From: Neospora caninum Liverpool
Taxonomy: Eukaryota > Apicomplexa > Conoidasida > Eucoccidiorida > Sarcocystidae
NCBI RefSeq assembly: GCF_000208865.1
Contig: NC_018392.1
Coordinates: forward strand, 868,001-932,000
Direction: 5' to 3'
DNA length: 64,000 nucleotides
Shown: positions 39,429-51,320 of the stretch, piece after piece
Numbering within the stretch: position 1 is the stretch's first letter
Layout of the letters: each line of letters starts with the position of its first letter
Notes under the pieces: generated by a model
Told to the model about the DNA's origin: nothing
Database searches by the model: none
Seen by the model: the letters and a program-made list of their open reading frames with translations, nothing else
Translations under genes and position numbers: made by a program

Positions 39429-39434
39429 GCAAAA

Positions 39435-42169
39435 ATGTCGCTCTTCTCCGGGATGATGGTCAAGAAGCCGGGGGCTCCTGCCACGGCCTCGACGCAATCA
39501 CTTGCCCCGTCTTCGGCCGCACGGCCTTCGACTGCGCGCGCAGCCGTCGCGAGTTCTTCCGAGGGACAAGGCGTGCCCTTGTCCGCGGAACGGCTGTCGA
39601 GTGAGACACTGGGATTCCGCCAGCACGTTCGAGAGCCTGTCAGCGCCAGGCTCGGGACCTCAGAAGACCGAGACGGCGAAAAAGGAGAGGGTGGCGGGTC
39701 TGAGGACTTGCAGAGCGCCACACTCCGTGCGCCTTCTGGACAGAACCCGGTGTCAGCTTTTTTCCCTTCGCTTCATCGTGAAAACTGCGGCGGTGCGCGG
39801 CGTTCTTCCCCCTTTGCCTCGCCGGCGTCGTCAGGGTCTCTCCCTTCCTCCGTCTCTCCGTCGCGATCTTCGTCTGCTGTCTCCCCGTCTCCGCAGTCTT
39901 CTGCATTCCCTTTTCTTGTCGGGCCTCGCTTGGCGGCGCGTTCCAGATCTGCTAGCCACGAGAGAAACCCATCCGCGCTGTCCGACGCCCAGGCGACTCC
40001 TGTCTCGTCCTTTGTGTCTCCCGCTGCGTCTGCGGCAGCTTTCGACTTCGCGAGGCCTCCGCCCCCCAAGTCCCTCGAGAGCCTCGACTTCTCGGCTTCC
40101 GTCGATGCCTCTGCGCCCGCAGATCTTCCGCCACGAGTCGTCAAGAAGAAGCCGCGAAGCGTCAACGTCCCGGGGTACATGTGCCGCCAGCAGAGCAGCG
40201 AGCTCCGGTCCTGCGGCGAGGGCGAACGAATGGAGAGAAGAAACTCGGGCAGTTCCTCGCATTCTTCCCTCCGCGCACCCTCGGAGCCGTCTGAACAGAT
40301 CCTCGCAACACCCGCGAAGTCGCCGGACAGCCAGTCTGTCTCTTCCCTTTCTGGTCTCGCTCGCGTCCCTCCGTCGCGCGATCCCGCCGAGAGTCAAAGA
40401 GCAAACAGCGCAAACCGAGAGACGAGTCCGAGACTCCAAGTGCGGACGCAGGACGGAGCCGACGAAGCACCCCAGAAGCGTCTCGCTTCCATGCCTTCAC
40501 CTTCGGCCTCCTCCTCTGACGATCGCTCTCGATCGTCCACCTCTGTGCAAGGCGCGCCTAAGTTGGAGGTTGCAGGCTCCTGCGGCGCTCCTAAGTTGGA
40601 GGTTGCAGGCTCCTGCGGCGCGCCTAAGTTGGAGGTTGCAGGCTCCTGCGGCGCGCCTAAGTTGGAGGTTGCAGGCTCCTGCGGCGCGCCTAAGTTGGAG
40701 GTTGCAGGCTCCTGCGGCGCGCCTAAGTTGGAGGTTGCAGGCTCCTGCGGCGCGCCTAAGTTGGAGGTTGCAGGCTCCTGCGGCGCGCCTGCGTCGGTGG
40801 ATGCAGAAGGCGCGTCTTCGCCTCGTGCTTCGTTGCCTCTCTCCGCGAGGCTGAATCCGGCGGACGAAGACGCATCTGCCTGGTACTACGTTTGCCGCGC
40901 CGACTGCTTGCAGCAGCAGCGGGACCAGATTCACCGTCTCGCGCGTTCCGTTGAGATACAAATTTCGACGTTGACCGACTTGGAAGGCCTCGAACAGGCG
41001 CAGAAAGCCTTGCAGGAAGAGCAGGAGGCGCATGTCGTCAGAGAAGACTTTGAAGCGGCCGCCAAGGTCGACGTGGAACTGCAAAAGCTCGAGGACGCGC
41101 GCGACGAGAAAGTCCACCAACTGCTCGACTCTGGGGGCCGCGCGCAACTCTGTGCAGTGGCGGGCAACGCAGAAATCGCCGCAAAACTCCTGGACGCCGT
41201 CTCCAAACTGCATGCTCAGCTGCAGGAGCTCGACAGACACCGCAGACAGGAGGCTGCGCGCGCGAGGGAAGAGGCGAGAAACAAACGCGAGGAAGAAGAG
41301 CGGAAACTGAACCAGGTGCTGACAGTGTTCAGGGAGAAGGGCGGGAGATCCCCTCATGAATGGGAGCGACGTGGAAACAAGCAGCGAAACAAGGGACAGA
41401 AAGGTCTGCTGCGCATCTTTCTCAACGGGCGCGCGACCGCCGCTTTCTTGTGTCTGCGTTTATTCGTTTCCGGGCATGTTCCGCGTATGTTCTCTCTTGC
41501 CGGTTAGCCTCTTCTCTGTTCTTTTGCTCCGTACCTGACGCTGCGGTTTCCAGGAGGCAGCGGCCCTCCAGGAGCGGGTTCGCGACTGCGAGGAGGCGGC
41601 TCAAACTGCGGCGCGGGAACTCACGGCCTTGGCTGCTCGCGAGAAGGCGATCGAGGAGGCGACGAACGCGGAGTTGAATCGGCTGGACGACACCCAGGCG
41701 TACGTTGGGGCGACTGGGGGGATGCGACGTATCTGAAAAACACGGAAATCATTCTTTGTCTTGCATTCTATATTGCCTTCCGACTTGTTTTGCCTCTTTC
41801 TGCGCGCCTCGCTCACGGTGCCTGTATGTGCAGGAACACGCAGGCGCAGATGGAAGACCTGCGGAGGCAGCTGGCGGCTCTCGAGGCAGAGTGCGAGCGC
41901 CGGGCAGCGAAAATCGCGGAGCTTCGCGAAGAACGGAGCCGGTAATAATGCGGACATAACAGAGGCCTGCGAAAGACGACCGCGTCGAAACACAGACTTC
42001 CTCTTCCTATCTCTCCAGACTTCTCTGCTCAAGGGGGGGGGGTGTGAATGCGCATACACGTCCGTGATTTGCAAATATCTCTCCGTCGCCATCTAAAGTG
42101 CAAATGCACATTTGCATCTGTACAGCCTAGTGTGGTTTTGTCTACACATTTCCGTACAAGTTTTTCTAC

Positions 42170-42219
<50 letters not shown>

Positions 42220-42228
42220 GTATATATA

Positions 42229-42259
<31 letters not shown>

Positions 42260-45200
42260 TGATAAGGTCAGGTGAATATCTGTGTGGATGTGTTCTCGCT
42301 CAGGGTCCAGGCGGACTTTCGAAGGGAGGAGGAGGAATTGCTCGCGGCGCAGGCACTTCTTCATGAACACGAGAAAAGCCTGGAAAAAGAAGAAGACAAG
42401 GTGCGTTTGTGTGGGCGAGAAAACGCGAGAGCGCCGACGGACCGCGGGCTCAAGGGGATACCGACGAGACGAGCCGTGGACGGCAGAAGAGCAGAAGGAG
42501 CAATTCGTAGCTGGACTAAACCGTTTCGCGGAGTGGCGAGGCACATGCATCTTTGGATGCGCACTCGCGTTCTCGCCTGCGCTGCGTCACTCCTGCGCTC
42601 GTTGCCCTCTCGTTCTTCGCGCCTTTCGCTTCCCTCTGTGCTTTTCGTGTCTTTTCTTTTCCTTCACTCCCCGTCGTCTCTTTCCCTCATTCCCCCTCGT
42701 CGCTTTCCATCATTCCCCCTCGTCTTTTTCTCTTTCTGTGGCCGTGTTCTTTCCGCAGCTGCATCGACGTCGCGGCGCACTCGACGAGCTCGCAAGAGCC
42801 GCCGAGGAAGAAGAGCAGGCGTAAGGTCGCCTTTTCCGCGTTTTAGAGGCTGGGCGTGCTGCTTAGCAGGCCTGCGGCGCGCGGTCTTTGTGTTTCGAGG
42901 GGCGCTCTTTGTCAGCGACGTGGGTTTCTCTCACGTTCGCTTCTGGGTGTCTCTTTCCCCCCTTTGCACCTGTGTCGCAGGTTCCAAGCGGCGACCTCGG
43001 CCCTGTCGGCGTCTCTCGCCTCCTTTCCGCAGAGACTTCGCTTCCTCCGAGGGCTGAAAAAGTTCCGGGAATTCGTTCAAACCCACTTGCGAGCCTCGCT
43101 GTCCAGTGCAGCTCTGGAAGAAGCCCAGTGAGTCGCGGGAGAGCCGTGGAACCCCACCGAATAAAGGGAGCGCGACATGAATTAAGGAAAAAGAGATTGA
43201 GAGGGAAGAGAGATGGCTTGAGAGGGCAGAGAGAGACTGGGATGAATGTCGGGAACGAGGAAGAGCTAAAACGGCAAGTGGGAGAAGAACGGGGACGGGA
43301 GAGGTTTTTTCTTTGGTCTGCGGAGAACGAAAGAAAAGGCTGGGAAATCGTAGAAAGAATACATCTGGTAAGGCCTTGCGAGGGGTTCAGGAGACAAGCA
43401 GACAGCGGACGCTCTTGTGTCTCTCGGGGCCCCGACGGCCGTGGAACTGAGACAGAACCAGGCCAAGAAGGCAGACCTCCGTGCATGCCGTCGCACGCTT
43501 TCTAGATGGGACCTAGCGCCTTGCTGTCTCTTTCCGCTGTGCTTCGCAGGGATCGCATGCGCCGTCTGGGGGAAGAACGACACGAGCTCCAGGAACATTT
43601 GCGGAAGTGGGAGGAGAGACGCCTGAAACTAAGAGGCGAGCAGCAGCAACAGCTACTTCTCCTCCCGATTCTCGAGCAGGAGAAAGCCCTCGCTGTCTCC
43701 TCAAGACACTTCAAGGAAGCCGCTTCGTTCTCCGCGGAAATCAAGGTACGCGCCACGCGCGGATGCTAATCCATTCGTGCGAGGAGATAAACAAGGTTCA
43801 AAATGCACATCTATGTCTGCATGTATGTGTACAAGTATATGCGCACATGGATTTGTGCGCATTGATGTAGAGACGTGGGAGTGTGTAAATGTCTGATACG
43901 ACCGTATTTTCTGTGCAAGAGTACCTTCGAATGCATGCAGGTGTCCATGCATGTGTCCACGCTTATGTACACGCGTCTGTTTGTGTACATCTGAAAGGCA
44001 GACTCAGATGAACACGGGAACAGATAAGGAGAGAGAAGTTCACACGCCCTTTTCGTCTCTGTGCTCGTGTTCAGGTGTACAAACCGGGGCATTGGGTAGG
44101 GGGTAGGTATTTCCAAATATGTATATATATGAACTAGATTCCTTGTGGATTTGCGCGTGGTTTTTTCTTTTCCTTTCGCCGCGTCGCCACGCATGCATCG
44201 GAGCCTTCAGCTCTTGCGCGCATCTTTCCGTTCCCGCATTTTGCCGGAGCGTGCGGGGGAAGAGGGGCGCGCCTGCCGCGCTCTCTACGGGCCGCGGGGT
44301 CGAGGCTGGGAGAGGCGCCGGCGACGGTCCGTGCCTGTTCTGTCCCTTTCGATCCCGTTTCTTTCCAGCAATGCCAAGAAGCTGTAGAGACGCTGAACGC
44401 GTCGCTCGACGCATGCACGGCGGAAATCAGGCAGAGCCAGCAGGTGAGCAGTCATTCTGGAAGAACCCGCAGAAAACCCATGAATTGGACTGACTCCACG
44501 CTCAAAAAAAGATTCCGAGGGACGTCTCGGGGTGTCTCAGCTCGAAGGAGCTTTTGTGCCTGCTGTGTGGGCGAAACAGCAAGCGGCCGTTGCCGAGTGC
44601 GGTCCAACGGCGCTTCGCTACCCCCGAATATAGATTGGTACAACGAAGTTACCCTATATCCTCCGTACAATTGCGGCGTTGAAAACGAAGAGACCACAGC
44701 TAGACCTTGTTATCACGGTATACGTGGATTGTGTCAGTTCTGTACAAAGGATGGTAGCAGGATGGGAATTTAGGATGGTGCATGTTGCAACTGTCACTTT
44801 CGTATGCTTCTCTGTTTCAGTTCACATGCCTCGAGGAATGTATAAGCTGAAGCTACAGTTGTTAACTACCGCTTGGATACAGCCACAGGCCACACTGAGC
44901 ATCTCGTGTCTTGCCAGGTCGGGGGTTCGTGCCTCGGGTCCCATTCGTCTTTTCGCGGGTCTCTCTTCATTCGTAGTGTGGCGACCCTTTCTCACTTTGT
45001 CCGGATTCTTTGCGTTTTTCTCGCCCTTGATATCAGAGTCTCGACGCCTTGGAGCCTGAACTGCGTCTCCTGCGGAGTGCACAACTCGAGCACTACAGAC
45101 ACAATCAAGCAGCGCAGAAGAAACTGCTTCGTCAGCAGTTGAGGCTTCTGGAGAAGATGCGAGTTCTTTGCCCCTCCGAACGCGATACAGTACGTCTCTC

Positions 45201-47835
45201 GCTTTTGCGGGCGTGTGCTCGGTTTCTTTTCCTCCATCGGCTGATGCGTCCTCTTCTCTTTCGTCTTTTCGCGTTTGACGTTTTCCTCCGTTGCTCACTG
45301 GCCTTCTCGTCGCGCGCCAGCTTCTCGTTCCTAGTCGGCAAGTCTGGAGGGAGGTTCCTCTCTTCGTTTTGTCTTTCGTGTCTCCTCTGTCTTCTGGTCA
45401 CAGCGTAGCGGCGCAATGCTTTCCTCGTTCGCTCAAAGGCCCAGTTCGTTGTCGGGTTCCCTTTCTCTCCAGCGGTTGAGACGTATCTGAAAGTGCATTT
45501 GTATTTATGCATTTATGCGTGCAGGCATATACGTGGTGCATATTGTCTATCTGTAGTGTTACATGATGTGTAGGGAGTGTGCCGTATCTGCTTGTGTTCT
45601 GTCTACACGTACCCAGACCCGCATGTACATCATGCACTCACAAACATTCATGTATTTTTGAAACCACTCTTACTGCTCGGGGGATCGACTGTTGATGCTC
45701 GCCAAACGAGCAGTTCATGTCGATTAAACTCTCCGGCTTCTACGTAGTAAAAGGAGACTCAGCTGGATCCAATCTGCGACCGATCAAAACCCGATGGAAG
45801 TGTTTTTTCGTTCTAGGACCAAACCTGGAGTCAATCTCGACGTCAGGTTATCCTACAGAAAACTTCATGTGCATACATATAAACGCATGTGCATATAAAC
45901 ATGTGCATGGAGACCTTTTTCTAGAACGTCGGGTTCGCAGTACAATGATTTCAGAAGCCGCACGTTGTTTCTGAGGAGAACTGAAGGCCGAGGATTTGCG
46001 GCTGGTGTCCGTGGATCATTTGCCGGTGATTTGTCTCGTTGTTTGACTCACGCCAGCTGTACCTGGAGACACTGGACGAGGAAAGCGCGGTGTATCGCCA
46101 CCTACTCGAGATGCTCGACAACAAGACGAGCTCGGCTGTCCAGGACGGGAAGGAGAACGGGGAAGGCGACGCGGAAGGAGATGGCAATCTGCCTGAAGCG
46201 GAGAGACACGGAGAAAGTGACGTCCAGCACGAGGCGTCTTTGGGCGAAGAGGACAGAGACAACGTCGCAGACGAGTCCTTTTTCGACGCGTTCTTCTCAG
46301 ATGAAGACGTGTCGACTTCGGAAGACCGCGTCACAGGATCGCAGTCGCCTGCCGAGAAGCGGGACAAAGAGGAGACATCTGTCGCTCCGCTCCGCGACTC
46401 CTTCCCGGCGGGTTGTCGCCCGACGCCACACAGTCCCCGCCGGGGGCCGCGCGACCCTGAGCGAAGCAGTGTGTCCAGTGTCTCTCCTTCGTCTGCGCCT
46501 GCGTCTGTTCCCGACAGTCTAGACTGCCCCGCCCTGCTCGGAAGCGAGACGCAAGAGGGACTTCAAAGAGAGGCGGGCGGAGCGAACGAGTTGAAGGAGG
46601 GTGATCTGCCGCCTCTGTGCCGGGGCGAGGAAAGGACGGGAAGCGCCGCGGTGGCCCCCAGCGCGAGCGAAGAAGAGAGAACAGGAGACGAGAGGCGGCT
46701 CGTAGAGGCCACGGGTTCTCCGCGGTCTTCACGGGGAGTCACTGGAGACGCTGAGGGGAAGCGCGTGGACGCGGAAGCAGCCGAGCCGCGAGAAGAGCAA
46801 AGGACGGTGCTTGGGAGCAATTCCGGAGAAGACAGAGAGACGGGAGAGAACGACAGACCGGCTTCGACCTGTCGTGGTGACTCTGGAGGAGTCCCGCAAC
46901 AAAGCGAACCGCATGCGTCCCGCCTGCGCCGGCTGCTGATTGAGGAGCGTCAACAAAGCGATCAGCTGATGCGGCAGCAAGACTTACTCTGTCTCCTTCA
47001 GGAGCAACTTCTGCAGGAGGAAGAGCACGGCGCATGCGACGATTCTTCCCTCGAACCTGCGCTCCGAGAGCAAATCCGCAATGTGCGAGCGGCCATGGAC
47101 GAGACCGGCCGCCAAATCGATAAGTTGCGCGAGGAGCGCAAGCGCCTCCAGGACCCGTCTGCGGTGTATAGACACCACGTGCAGGCTGGCGAAGAGGACC
47201 AGGCGCCGTCGCTCTATCGACATTCCGCTCCCTCGGACGAGAGTGGAGATGCGGTCTTGCCCGACAGCGGCACGCACCAGAGCTCCTTCTCGTTTATCTC
47301 GTCTGCTTCCCCCGATAGGGGGAAAGTGGAATCGGCGGAAGAAAATGAGCAGGCGTTGACGCGACGTGTCGGCTCCGGCGAGAGTTTGCCCGGGCAGAAA
47401 GGCAGCAAAGAGGCCGTGGCCCCGGCGGCGGGAGGCGCGCTGTTTGCCGGCATGCAGTTCAAAAGAAGAGAAGCGAGAGGGGGAGGAAAAAGAGAAGAGA
47501 AGGATGTCGATGCCGAGACGACGCACAGCGCAGAGGGCGAGACGCAGAAGGACGAGACGAGAGGCGGGGCCGCGAACGCGGACTGCGAGGCCGGACCAGG
47601 CAGCGCGGAGGAAAGCTGCCGACAGATCGACAACATCACCGGCCGAGACAACGAGGACGCACAGGCAGACAGTGGAGCGGCCGAGGCAATGCAGACGGTC
47701 CGAAACTGTGGAGAGTACAGTGAGACAACAGACAATGACAGAGACCGCTTGACGGAGCACGCAGGGGTGATTTCCACGGATTCGCACGGTGCATCTTCCA
47801 ACGGTGATTCGCCTGTTTTTCAGCACACAGATTAA
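39435..47835 (+). CDS. Coiled-coil protein with 11-residue repeats and UVR-like motifs (1,547 aa, 10 exons)
   Basis: I do not recognise a named family. Exons: 39435-41315, 41554-41699, 41834-41941, 42304-42400, 42759-42820, 42981-43127, 43550-43745, 44369-44443, 45037-45189, 46057-47835; all phases match and the sum is 1,548 codons with the stop. The N-terminus (MSLFSGMMVKKP) is followed by a Ser-rich region. Residues about 373-449 are seven tandem copies of GAPKLEVAGSC. From about residue 490 to 1000 the protein is almost wholly charged coiled coil. Two stretches have the look of the UVR helical-hairpin motif: around EDFEAAAKVDVELQKLEDA (near residue 540) and around ALAVSSRHFKEAASFSAEIK (exon 7). 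Another coiled coil lies near residues 1240-1330. Near the C-terminus are SSFSFISS and LFAGMQFKRRE, the latter echoing the N-terminus. No membrane segment or signal peptide is visible, so it is probably cytoplasmic or cytoskeletal; the UVR resemblance suggests protein binding rather than DNA repair. Function is unknown. Confidence 0.85.
40551..40781 (+). repeat. Seven-copy 33-bp coding minisatellite
   Basis: Seven head-to-tail 33-bp units, nearly identical at the DNA level (one unit has a t for g in ggcgcgcct), encode seven copies of GAPKLEVAGSC in exon 1 of the coiled-coil gene. The near-perfect identity points to recent expansion or ongoing homogenisation. Confidence 0.97.
42170..42259. repeat. 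(TA)n-rich microsatellite in coiled-coil gene intron 3
   Basis: About 90 bp of TA repeats with TG interruptions, inside the intron before the exon at 42304. Confidence 0.85.
44630..44895 (+). pseudogene. cob: Mitochondrial cytochrome b fragment in the nuclear genome (NUMT)
   Basis: Within intron 8 of the coiled-coil gene, translation at about 44735-44880 reads VAGWEFRMVH, then HMPRGMY, then LTTAW. This is the order and spacing of the heme-binding transmembrane region of apicomplexan cytochrome b (GWEFRMLH, HMSRGMY, LTTAW). Upstream bases near 44655-44730 look like the preceding part (SSYNFG and LQIITG) in a shifted frame. Frames are broken by indels and at least one stop, so it is a relic with no coding role. 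Edges are approximate. Toxoplasma and relatives are known to carry many such nuclear copies of cob and cox1. Confidence 0.8.
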
Positions 47836-50800
47836 CGCACTGTCAGTACGGGCGGACGCGGGGCCGCCTGCGAAGACAAAAGAACAGCACAAGGAAGCGG
47901 AGATGTAACCCGCGTGGTTCGGAGAGTCTCGATGCGAGGACAAGTTCTAGCAAGTAGCGAAGAAAGGGCTAGAGGGGGTCGTGCGTAGGGAGAAAAGGAC
48001 GAATCACACATGCGAATCGAAGAACTTTTGATCGAGTGGAAACCTAGGGAGCGCTGCCAAGCGTCATGCCGCGATTCGGAGAAGAGGCGATAGACGATAA
48101 CATGCAGATGTCTGAAGACGGAAAAAGAGAGACCCGACAGCAGATGGTGTGTATCAACAGAAGGGGTTTGCGGGAACGAGCCCGCGTGGTAGCGGATGTC
48201 GAGAAGTCGGGAACATAGCCGATCAACTGCGGCATGGAAACCCGCTCTGGCGATTGCATACAAGGTATCAGACATCGACAGAAAAGGAGTGTCGCGTGGA
48301 ACCTGGAGGCAATCGACTGAATGGTTCCGAGTGTACAGGGGACCGTGAACAGGGAAGTGTGGCGGCACGGCTGCAGTGACAAAGGGGAACGGGAAGATGG
48401 CCTGTGGTTGTCCCGCGTCGGCACACACAAAAAAGGGTTTTGCGCTCCGTTCGGCGCTAGAAAGCCGTAGCCGTTTTTAGTTGTCGCAGCTGCTACAGCA
48501 AGCTTGCGATGCGGAGGGAGGCGCTCTCTGCACGCAGTTTTCTTGTCGTGACGTAGAAAACCACAGAAACAGCAAGAGGTCGGGTACACGGCTGTGTGCA
48601 TTCGATACGCGTCGCTGTCGAAAGCTTCATTTGCAGCGCCCATGGCGGGGCGCTTGACGGAGTGTAGTCTGGTCCGGAAGTTCGTGCAATTTCTTTAGAT
48701 TTACCGAGAAATGGGTCTACTTCCGACGAAAGACACCAGGCTGATCCTGCGAGTGCCTGCGCAAACAAATGGGTCGGGTGATTTTTCCATCCTGATCGCA
48801 AATCAGAGTTCCTGTGTCGGCTACGGAGCGCAACGTACACGGCTTCCACTAAATTTCTATGTCTCTTGAAGGGGACCTGATTCTGTGACGTTTGATGGGT
48901 TTCCGACAACACCGAAACTGCAGTGGAGCTCGGCCCACTTGAGCGGGGGCAAGACAGACGCGGGCAGGCGCTGTGTGTCATTGGAGGTTAGGACTGAAAA
49001 CGGCCGCATCGCTTAGGGGACGTTTTTTCGTTCCTAACTCCTATGTGGAATGCCGTAGCGGGTTCGAGGGGCATTGACGGTTCGTCTTTTGCCCGTCTTG
49101 TGGACAGCTGTCAATGGAGGCAATGCAGAATTGGGAAGTGAGACACCGCGCGTACGGTTCCACGTTTTTCTTTCGTGGAGTAGAGGTGAGACGGGAAACA
49201 TTCGCGGGCAACAGTGTCTTTTCCAAGCAACGCGTGCAAGTGCTTGTTCGTGTCAGATAAATGTCCGTCATAATTGATGTGGAGGTGAAAGGTATCTGTT
49301 TTGTCCCCAGAGGAATGTACAGCACTGAGCGCCTCGACGGTGCGGGGGTCATTTGTGTCGGCTGCTTGTGTTTGGAGTGTCCGTATATATGCCGCTGTGG
49401 GAGATTTCTTCCGGAACGGCCATACACTCGATTCAGAACTACATTGGTTTCCCCGCACTTGAAGCGAGGCACCTGGCTTCTCTGGACTATCTGGTTATTT
49501 TGCCTCATCTAGGCTACCGATGTGGGATGGAAAAAACTGCAGGCGTGAGACCGCAGGCTGACCTCCCAAATAGGCGTTGCGGGGTCAATCGTTTTCTCAG
49601 ACCCCCGTTGAAAAAATTTGCTTTTCTGGCAGCTGGAGGCGTTTCCCAGCAGATTTCACTGGGCAATATAAAATCGGCATGTTTCCGAAACGAACTCGCA
49701 GTTCTAGTCCTTCCTCAGCAAACAATTCTTCTGTGGAACCAAAACGTGTATAGTACAGTCTCCGGTGTTACTCTTGGCCTGCAGAAATATACTCATATCT
49801 AATCACGCCCGCATAGAACACGCCTGCGTGCTCTAAGCGTCTTTTTTGAGGCAGCGCGTCTCTCAAGGCTACTTTCCAGTGTATGACCCGCTTATCTATC
49901 GGTATGACGACAGTCCCGCCCCAGGCGACATATACTTTGCTTCGAGTCCCGGGGTAGATTGCCAAGAGCAGAAGTAACTAGCTAGAATGTCGTTTTCGAG
50001 TGCCCTGGTCAGGTAGCGATCGGATTTGCGTGAGCGGGTTTTGGAATCCTTTACAGAAAAGCATGTCATTAACGAGAAAACAAGCAAATACAGAGGCTGC
50101 GTCCTGCGGGGCCCCTCGCACCCTTTTGTCAAGGTGTGCCTTGCTGTGTCTCGTCCCGTGCTTCTTCAAAAGTTGCCAGCTTTCTATTGTTCGATTTTAA
50201 ACATAAGACCGCAAGACGGTGGTGCTTCTAAAAAGCGGGCGTGCATTGTCTATCAAGTTAAACCACTCCAATCATAGCTCGTTCTCGGGTGTCGCATCGT
50301 CTCAACGGAAGCATCTCCTCAGTACCATCAGAGGCCCTGGCCTCCGCACCCAGGCCGGCGGTCTCATCCGTGGACCAAGCTTACGAAAATTCTCGTCTTC
50401 TGCTATGCCCTGTCTGCGCAGGGGCAGACGCATTACAAAGTGAAACATTTCGACCTCTTCAGCAGATCCTCATCTAGCGAGCAAAGAACTGGATACGATC
50501 GTTCCGTTCGGCATAGTCCTATGGATAACGATTTACAGTGCCGCCCCCGTTTGCAGAGCGGATCAGTCCTGCCACGTTTTTCTGGTGACTGTCCCACTTC
50601 CGCGAACTGTGCTGCGCATCTCATACAGGCAAACTGTTATCCCAAAGGGAGCGCCTTTCCTCCACGATAACCCCTCTTTGTTTCCTCTCTCCCGGAGACA
50701 AAAACACGCACGTGTGTATGTAGCGACAGTGTCCGTTTCTGTCACACGTTTTTCTGCCTATCTACTCACTTGATTCTGTAGACTCAAATTCGTCTCCGTT

Positions 50801-51320
50801 ACACAGACATGCCCCGTGTACGAGACTTGATCTCTCCTGGCTCGGTACAGCCGGTTCGGTGCTGCGGTAACGTTTGGATTGATTTTGTGTAGTGACGTTC
50901 TGCAGAGAGGCGTTGCGATGAACGCCAGAGCTCTGACTTCACCTGTTCAACTCACCTTCCTTGTAACAAAAGATCAGTTTTCCTTCGTGGGCTCGGTATT
51001 CGTGCGCAATAAATTCCCAATTCAGTGTCATTACTCGTAGAACATGGCAGGCAGACATGTACCACACATTTCCAGGAGTGTCTACGGTCAACGCTGAATG
51101 CCTCCTTCGACTGATTCAAACATCTATACACTTTATCCTCCCTCACGCGTCCCGACCCACCTCGATGGCCTGTCGAAACGCCGGGGCCTTCCTGGAGTAC
51201 GGCCTCCACTGCGAAGTTTCAAAACGGTGCCCGACTTCACTCCCTGTCTTGCCTTTCTCGCTTTCTCTGGAGTATGTCGGGAGGGCTGCTTGATCTTCCC
51301 GCTCCGCTCTCTCGTTCGCG
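47836..51320. other. No confident gene (3.5 kb)
   Basis: The left part is downstream of the coiled-coil gene stop codon. Minus-strand frames of up to about 200 codons at 47832-48643 overlap in different frames and show no motifs, so I treat them as chance. The right part should contain the promoter of the small Cys/His-rich gene. Nothing else could be supported. Confidence 0.45.

Larger units (their letters stand above)
36246..39434. other. Divergent intergenic region with both promoters
   Basis: About 3.2 kb between the start of the minus-strand transporter and the start of the plus-strand coiled-coil gene. No coding region could be supported. It carries copies of the GAGACG/CGTCTC hexamer known from Toxoplasma promoters (for example at 36781-36786 and close to the ATG at 39435) and GCATGC palindromes of the kind bound by AP2 factors. 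Their use here is inference. Confidence 0.5.

Noticed and set aside
44600..45060. Coding frame across the cytochrome b-like stretch
   Set aside because: It is broken by indels and lies in an intron whose flanking exons join in phase; treated as a relic insertion.
47832..48643. Overlapping minus-strand frames of about 200 codons downstream of the coiled-coil gene
   Set aside because: Two long frames overlap each other in different phases, lack motifs, and lie in what should be the 3' flank of the plus-strand gene.
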